Below are positions 6,919 through 9,629 of a stretch of 9,629 bases of DNA, piece after piece. Source of the DNA: Clostridia bacterium (GTDB taxonomy: Bacteria > Bacillota > Clostridia > Oscillospirales > Acutalibacteraceae); the NCBI GenBank assembly GCA_900764115.1, contig CAAFMR010000290.1:1-9629 (forward strand). The letters run 5' to 3'. Under the pieces are notes generated by a model. It was given only the letters and a program-made list of their open reading frames with translations. It was not told the origin of the DNA and ran no database searches. Positions within the stretch are counted from its first letter, which is position 1. The number at the start of each line of letters is the position of its first letter. A program made the translations under genes and the position numbers.

Positions 6919-7658
6919 CACTCTGCAAATACCAGCGGTATTCCCATCTTTTCAATAGCTCGGCAGGCATCCGCCACTCGATCCGGGCGGTAATCCCCCA
7001 CCCGATGACCGTCAAAACCGACGCTCAGACACACACCGCTCTCCCGCACCAGCGCTTGTTGCTGTGCGTCCTGCATAAACGCCTTGACGTACGCGTGTTC
7101 CCGGTACTGATGAATGGAGTCATAGGACACATTCATTTCCCAGAAAATTCCCTGCTCCGCCATACGGTGCAAAAATTCTGCCGGTTCCGCTCCTCGCTGC
7201 TCCATATACGCAAACAGATCCGTATGAGCAATTCCCACCCGGGGACAGCCGCACCGAGCGGCAAATGCGAACAGGTCGGGGGCATATGTATCGACACGGT
7301 CCATATGCTCCACCAGGCAGTAATCAAAGCGGGAAATGTCCACCTCCTCCGGCAGCACCAGATAGGGCTGACGAATCGTTGCCACCTCTATCCCGCAAAG
7401 CATTTGCAGCCGACCGGCATACTTTTCTTTCAGCAGGGTCATATGGTCCAGATACCGGTCTACCGCCCGCTGATAATCCACGAGAAACGCCGCCGAATCG
7501 TGAAACACGGTGGTCGGGCGATATCCAGCCACCCCATACTGATGGTCGGAAATGCCAAACAGCTCGATACCACCGACAATCGCAGCATCAAGAATGCTTT
7601 CCGGCGCATCCCCGCCGCAAAACGAGTAATAGGTGTGGGAATGTAAATCTTGTATCAT
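6918..7658 (-). CDS. PHP-domain phosphoesterase (histidinol-phosphatase-like)
   Basis: The 246-residue protein is a PHP-fold metal-dependent phosphoesterase. Metal-site motifs appear in order: DLHSHT with H6 and H8, SDH (D38, H39), E91 in GIEVAT, VEHMD with H118, IAHTD with H145, and FDGHR with D216 and H218. These are the ligands for a three-metal centre. Family members hydrolyse phosphate monoesters such as histidinol phosphate, or act on other small phosphoesters. No histidine biosynthesis gene is nearby, so the substrate is open. The start has AAGGAG eight bases upstream, inside the end of the GNAT gene, and the stop and start overlap as ATGA, so expression is coupled to GNAT. Confidence 0.9.
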   Translation of the reverse strand: MIQDLHSHTYYSFCGGDAPESILDAAIVGGIELFGISDHQYGVAGYRPTTVFHDSAAFLVDYQRAVDRYLDHMTLLKEKYAGRLQMLCGIEVATIRQPYLVLPEEVDISRFDYCLVEHMDRVDTYAPDLFAFAARCGCPRVGIAHTDLFAYMEQRGAEPAEFLHRMAEQGIFWEMNVSYDSIHQYREHAYVKAFMQDAQQQALVRESGVCLSVGFDGHRVGDYRPDRVADACRAIEKMGIPLVFAE

Positions 7659-8137
7659 TGGTTTTTCTCCTTTTCTCCGACAAGTCGGAAGCGGGGACCC
7701 TCCTCCCCAATCCCTCCGGTCGGTTCAAAGCCCAGCTTTGCCAATACCCGCTGTGAGGCGGCATTATCCGGCGCCGTCTCCGCTTCAATTCCTTTCACAC
7801 CGAGCTGCTTCAACGCCCAACGACACAGCGCCCCCGCCGCCTCGGTGGCATAGCCACGCCCCCAGTATGGGGACTCCAACCCGTAACCGATCTCCGGGTA
7901 ACCATCCGGCGGCAAGCCCTTAAAGTCGGCATCTCCGATCATCGCTCCGGTTTCCCGGAGATAAATCCCCCAAGCGGTATACCAAAGCTGCTGCTCCGGA
8001 TGCTGCCGACACCCCTCTGCCATATCGGTGTATGCCTTTGTCAGCTCCGGGTCAATGCCCCGATAACGTTCCACCAACCCGTTCAATTCCTCCACTGTCA
8101 GCGGGTGGAGCGTCAGTCGCGGTGTTTCCAATTGCAT
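7655..8137 (-). CDS. GNAT-family N-acetyltransferase (RimJ/RimL-like)
   Basis: The 160-residue protein carries the RimJ/RimL-type N-terminus (TPRLTLHPLT, 5-14), a GAMIGDADFKG strand (64-74) and the acetyl-CoA pyrophosphate loop YWGRGYATEA (91-100). These are followed by the DNAASQRVLAKLGFE segment (124-138), typical of acetyltransferases that modify protein N-termini or small amines. The target is unknown. The ATG at 8137 is preferred over upstream in-frame Met codons because AAAGGGG lies eight bases upstream and the perfect promoter sits at 8159-8187, inside the longer frame. It is first in a two-gene unit with the PHP phosphoesterase. Confidence 0.92.
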   Translation of the reverse strand: MQLETPRLTLHPLTVEELNGLVERYRGIDPELTKAYTDMAEGCRQHPEQQLWYTAWGIYLRETGAMIGDADFKGLPPDGYPEIGYGLESPYWGRGYATEAAGALCRWALKQLGVKGIEAETAPDNAASQRVLAKLGFEPTGGIGEEGPRFRLVGEKEKNQ

Positions 8138-8158
8138 GGTTTCATCCCCTTTCGGCTC

Positions 8159-8187
8159 ATTATAGTAAACCATTGTCGCTTTGTCAA
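8159..8187 (-). promoter_or_regulatory. Perfect-consensus sigma-A promoter of the GNAT-PHP operon
   Basis: On the minus strand TTGACA (plus 8182-8187), exactly 17 bp, and TATAAT (plus 8159-8164). Both hexamers and the spacing are ideal. The ribosome-binding site lies immediately downstream, giving a leader of about 15-20 bases. Confidence 0.88.
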
Positions 8188-8203
8188 CCGCACACATATA
8201 AAG

Positions 8204-8238
8204 AAAAAGCACTTGCCTTAGAGAGGCAAGTGCTTTTT
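8204..8238 (-). terminator. Intrinsic terminator of the Q/N-rich small gene
   Basis: GCACTTGCC (8209-8217) pairs with GGCAAGTGC (8225-8233), flanked by A5 (8204-8208) and T5 (8234-8238), so it can work in both directions. On the minus strand it begins 18 bases after the TGA of the small gene and ends in TTTTTCTT. It lies upstream of the GNAT promoter, so it separates the two transcripts. Confidence 0.9.
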
Positions 8239-8256
8239 GTACCGCAGCGGTTATGC

Positions 8257-8391
8257 TCAGAACAGGTCGTTTTCTTCCTGCCGGTTCTGATTCTGATTCT
8301 GCTGCTGTTGGTTCTGGCTCTGGTTCTGCCGGTTCTGCTCCTGCTGCTTATCCTGCGCCTGCTGATTCTTCTTGTTCTGCTTGTTCTCCAT
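8257..8391 (-). CDS. Gln/Asn-rich microprotein, 44 residues, unknown function
   Basis: The frame encodes 44 residues, of which 17 are Gln and 10 are Asn. It also holds 4 Lys, 2 Arg, 4 Glu and 2 Asp, so the side-chain charges balance. Apart from Met1 the only hydrophobic residues are Ala12 and the terminal Leu43-Phe44. There is no signal peptide, membrane segment or cysteine, and the chain is probably disordered. That it is a real gene is supported by a perfect AGGAGG (8400-8405) exactly eight bases before the ATG, a TGA, and a strong terminator 18 bases later; a terminator also isolates it from the upstream permease gene. A -10-like TATAAA at plus 8475-8480 exists, but with no good -35. Gln is almost always CAG. 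I do not recognise a named family. Possible roles include a spore or coat-associated small protein or an RNA/protein-binding linker, but nothing in the sequence decides. It is not a coding shadow, as no gene overlaps it. Confidence 0.75.
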   Translation of the reverse strand: MENKQNKKNQQAQDKQQEQNRQNQSQNQQQQNQNQNRQEENDLF

Positions 8392-8559
8392 AACACATAC
8401 CTCCTTGGTTCACCAATGTTGGAAAAGAATGATGGCTCTTTTCCACGGTCAGTAGTGTGTCACCGGTTGCCGTATTTATACGCTGTTTTCCGATTTTTTA
8501 CCGCTTTTCGGACATCCCGCTGTCCGACCGGCATCCCACGCCGTCTATTGCCTGCCAAT
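8392..8559. other. Non-coding leader/intergenic stretch with two inverted repeats
   Basis: Between the small gene and the permease terminator I see no gene. GGAAAAGA (8421-8428) mirrors TCTTTTCC (8437-8444) around an 8-base loop, without a T-run. TCGGACA (8508-8514) mirrors TGTCCGA (8521-8527) around a 6-base loop and could be an operator. The first repeat would lie in the leader of the small gene if transcription starts near the -10-like TATAAA at 8475-8480. Confidence 0.45.
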
Positions 8560-8603
8560 AAAAAACGCCCGCCGATTTTACGTGTTGCTAAAATCGGCGG
8601 GCG
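8560..8603 (-). terminator. Intrinsic terminator of the ABC permease gene
   Basis: A perfect 15 bp stem pairs CGCCCGCCGATTTTA (8566-8580) with TAAAATCGGCGGGCG (8589-8603) around the loop CGTGTTGC. On the minus strand it is followed by six T (plus 8560-8565). It starts 18 bases after the permease stop codon. Confidence 0.93.
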
Positions 8604-8621
8604 CTGCGCAATGATGGCTTT

Positions 8622-9629
8622 TTATTTGCCCCGGATGGCATCAATGGGACGCTTAGCGGCAATCCGCCGCACCGGGAAGAAGCTCGCCAGCGCCGCCACC
8701 AGCAGGCTAACCGCCAGCAGCAGAGCGACCTGCCGCACACCAAAGCCCAGCACTGTGACCAGCACATTCAACTGGGTGCGAATTGTGCGGTTGATGACCG
8801 CTGTCACAACGCCTACGCCAACAGAGGACAGCACAAAATTGATCATAGCAATAATAAAGCTCTCGGCAAAGAAAATGCGGAACACATCGTTGCTACGCGA
8901 ACCGATGGCACGCAGAATGCCGATTTCCTGCCGCTTATAGCTGATGCTCACAGCGATGAAATTCGCCAGCATCAACGCCGCAAACAGGGCGAAAAACAAT
9001 CCTGCCCACACAAAGCCCTTGGAAACAGACAGCAAAATGTTGTGTACCGTATCCAGCTCAAAGGTCACCGAGTTGGACAGCGGGTATTGCAGCTCACCGG
9101 ACTCGTCGTAGCAATAACTCACCAGCTTACGTACCGCCTCCCGTTCCTGGGGCATAGCCCCGGTGGCAAAGGCATAAATGCCATCCTCCTCTTTTGTCAA
9201 TGCTTTATACAGGGCTTCGCCGGTCAACACGGTATTGGACAAAGCGGGATATTTTCCGGTGTCGATATACCCGACGACCGTATACCCTGATATCGGTTCA
9301 CTGGGATCTTCACTTTCCCAGCGACGTCTGCTATCCTCTTCAAAGCTGGGATACTTTTTCAGCAGCTCCCGTACCGCATCCGCTGCAATCTGGGCGGTCA
9401 CGGCATTGGCATCGTCCGCATCCTCGGTATACGTTTTATCCATCCGCAGCAAATCGACCGATACCACCAATTCTTTCTCGCCCAACGCAGTCCTCGCACC
9501 GTTCAGCCATTCCACCATCTGCACCGGAATATACGACAGCTGCCCCATCCAGCAACACATCACTACAAACAACAATAAACAACACACCCCCCAAAAACAC
9601 CCACACCCACCACCCAACCCACATACACA
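8622..9629 (-). CDS. ABC exporter permease, FtsX/MacB type, C-terminal part (5' end off the window)
   Basis: About 330 residues of the C-terminal part are visible and the frame is open to the window edge, so the start is missing. The left-hand part is extracytoplasmic, with segments such as SGYTVVGYIDTGKYP typical of the MacB-like outer domain. Three TM helices follow (from GFVWAGLFFALFAALMLANF, then FIIAMINFVLSSVGVGVV, then RQVALLLAVSLLVAALASFF), and the end is PVRRIAAKRPIDAIRGK. It shares with the exporter at 4197-6866 the FRIF-x-x-ES segment, RQVALL and the R(R)IAxxxPxDAIR ending, so the two are paralogues. The complete protein probably has an ATPase domain at its N-terminus, but this is an inference. 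A possible TTG start at 9617 should not be trusted, because it would give a Gly/Cys-rich N-terminus read from the G-free terminal bases. The reliable part runs to about 9552. Confidence 0.9.
   Translation of the reverse strand, partial: CVCGLGGGCGCFWGVCCLLLFVVMCCWMGQLSYIPVQMVEWLNGARTALGEKELVVSVDLLRMDKTYTEDADDANAVTAQIAADAVRELLKKYPSFEEDSRRRWESEDPSEPISGYTVVGYIDTGKYPALSNTVLTGEALYKALTKEEDGIYAFATGAMPQEREAVRKLVSYCYDESGELQYPLSNSVTFELDTVHNILLSVSKGFVWAGLFFALFAALMLANFIAVSISYKRQEIGILRAIGSRSNDVFRIFFAESFIIAMINFVLSSVGVGVVTAVINRTIRTQLNVLVTVLGFGVRQVALLLAVSLLVAALASFFPVRRIAAKRPIDAIRGK
9553..9629. other. G-free, A/C-only-like terminal stretch, possible contig-end artefact
   Basis: No G occurs on the plus strand after 9552, and T occurs only four times, in 77 bases. 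The rest of the window is balanced and GC-rich. The permease frame continues through it, but the encoded residues are mostly Gly, Cys, Val and Phe, unlike the outer domain that follows. Low-complexity read ends at a contig border would look like this. Confidence 0.65.

Noticed and set aside
6903..7646. Plus-strand 247-residue frame opposite the PHP gene
   Set aside because: Starts inside the terminator hairpin and is antisense to a gene with a complete set of metal ligands.
6918..8137. Toxin-antitoxin reading of the GNAT gene (TacT-like)
   Set aside because: The sequence is RimJ/RimL-like, it is paired with a PHP enzyme, and no small DNA-binding antitoxin gene precedes it.
8138..8212. Longer N-terminus of the GNAT protein starting at 8212
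   Set aside because: It would place the start inside the upstream terminator and read through the perfect promoter, and the GNAT family begins at the ATG at 8137.
8257..8391. CRISPR or tandem repeat array in the CAG/AAC-rich stretch
   Set aside because: The repetition is of single codons with no fixed unit or spacer; it is explained by the Q/N-rich protein.
8032..8940. A long plus-strand frame with a striking leucine/valine/isoleucine-rich stretch that looks like membrane helices
   Set aside because: It is the antisense of the Q/N-rich gene (CAG and AAC read backwards give Leu and Val) and of the permease end; it has no ribosome-binding site, runs across a terminator and lies against four minus-strand features.

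Overview
The window looks like a piece of a monoderm Firmicutes chromosome, most likely a GC-rich member of the Clostridia (gut Oscillospirales/Ruminococcaceae type). The reasons are textbook sigma-A promoters (TTGACA/TATAAT with 16-17 bp spacers), AG-rich ribosome-binding sites, tight ATGA overlaps, many intrinsic terminators, a Bacillus-type AraD-AraM pair and large fused ABC-FtsX exporters. The genus cannot be fixed from the sequence alone. The genes are mostly housekeeping or accessory metabolism; I see no phage, IS element, CRISPR array, tRNA or rRNA.

Left part (1-2910): a DeoR-family repressor gene on the minus strand faces away from a plus-strand two-gene operon. That operon holds araD (L-ribulose-5-phosphate 4-epimerase type, class II aldolase fold) and araM (sn-glycerol-1-phosphate dehydrogenase type), joined by an ATGA overlap. 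The two divergent promoters share their -10 region, and an imperfect inverted repeat sits beside them, so the DeoR protein is the obvious candidate regulator of both. An intrinsic terminator closes each end.

Middle (2910-6918): a minus-strand pair, ppa (family I inorganic pyrophosphatase) followed by a LOG-family phosphoribohydrolase gene, is divergent from a long plus-strand gene for a single-chain ABC exporter. The exporter is ordered ATPase, one TM, large outer domain, three TM, as in MacB. Both directions have clear extended -10 promoters. A long bidirectional hairpin with a GAGA loop ends the exporter gene and the facing minus-strand unit.

Right part (6918-9629): a GNAT N-acetyltransferase and a PHP-domain phosphoesterase form a coupled minus-strand operon behind a perfect-consensus promoter. 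Upstream lies a tiny gene for a 44-residue protein that is about 60% Gln plus Asn, with a strong Shine-Dalgarno site and its own terminator. Beyond a strong terminator is the 3' part of a second ABC/FtsX permease, similar at its C-terminus to the exporter in the middle. Its 5' part runs off the window. The last 77 bases contain no G on the plus strand and look unlike the rest, so the terminal stretch may be a contig-end artefact.

I did not find a multi-gene system that is clearly new. The best leads are the Q/N-rich microprotein gene, the stand-alone DeoR/araD/araM locus without araA or araB in view, and the two related single-chain exporters with no visible partner genes.
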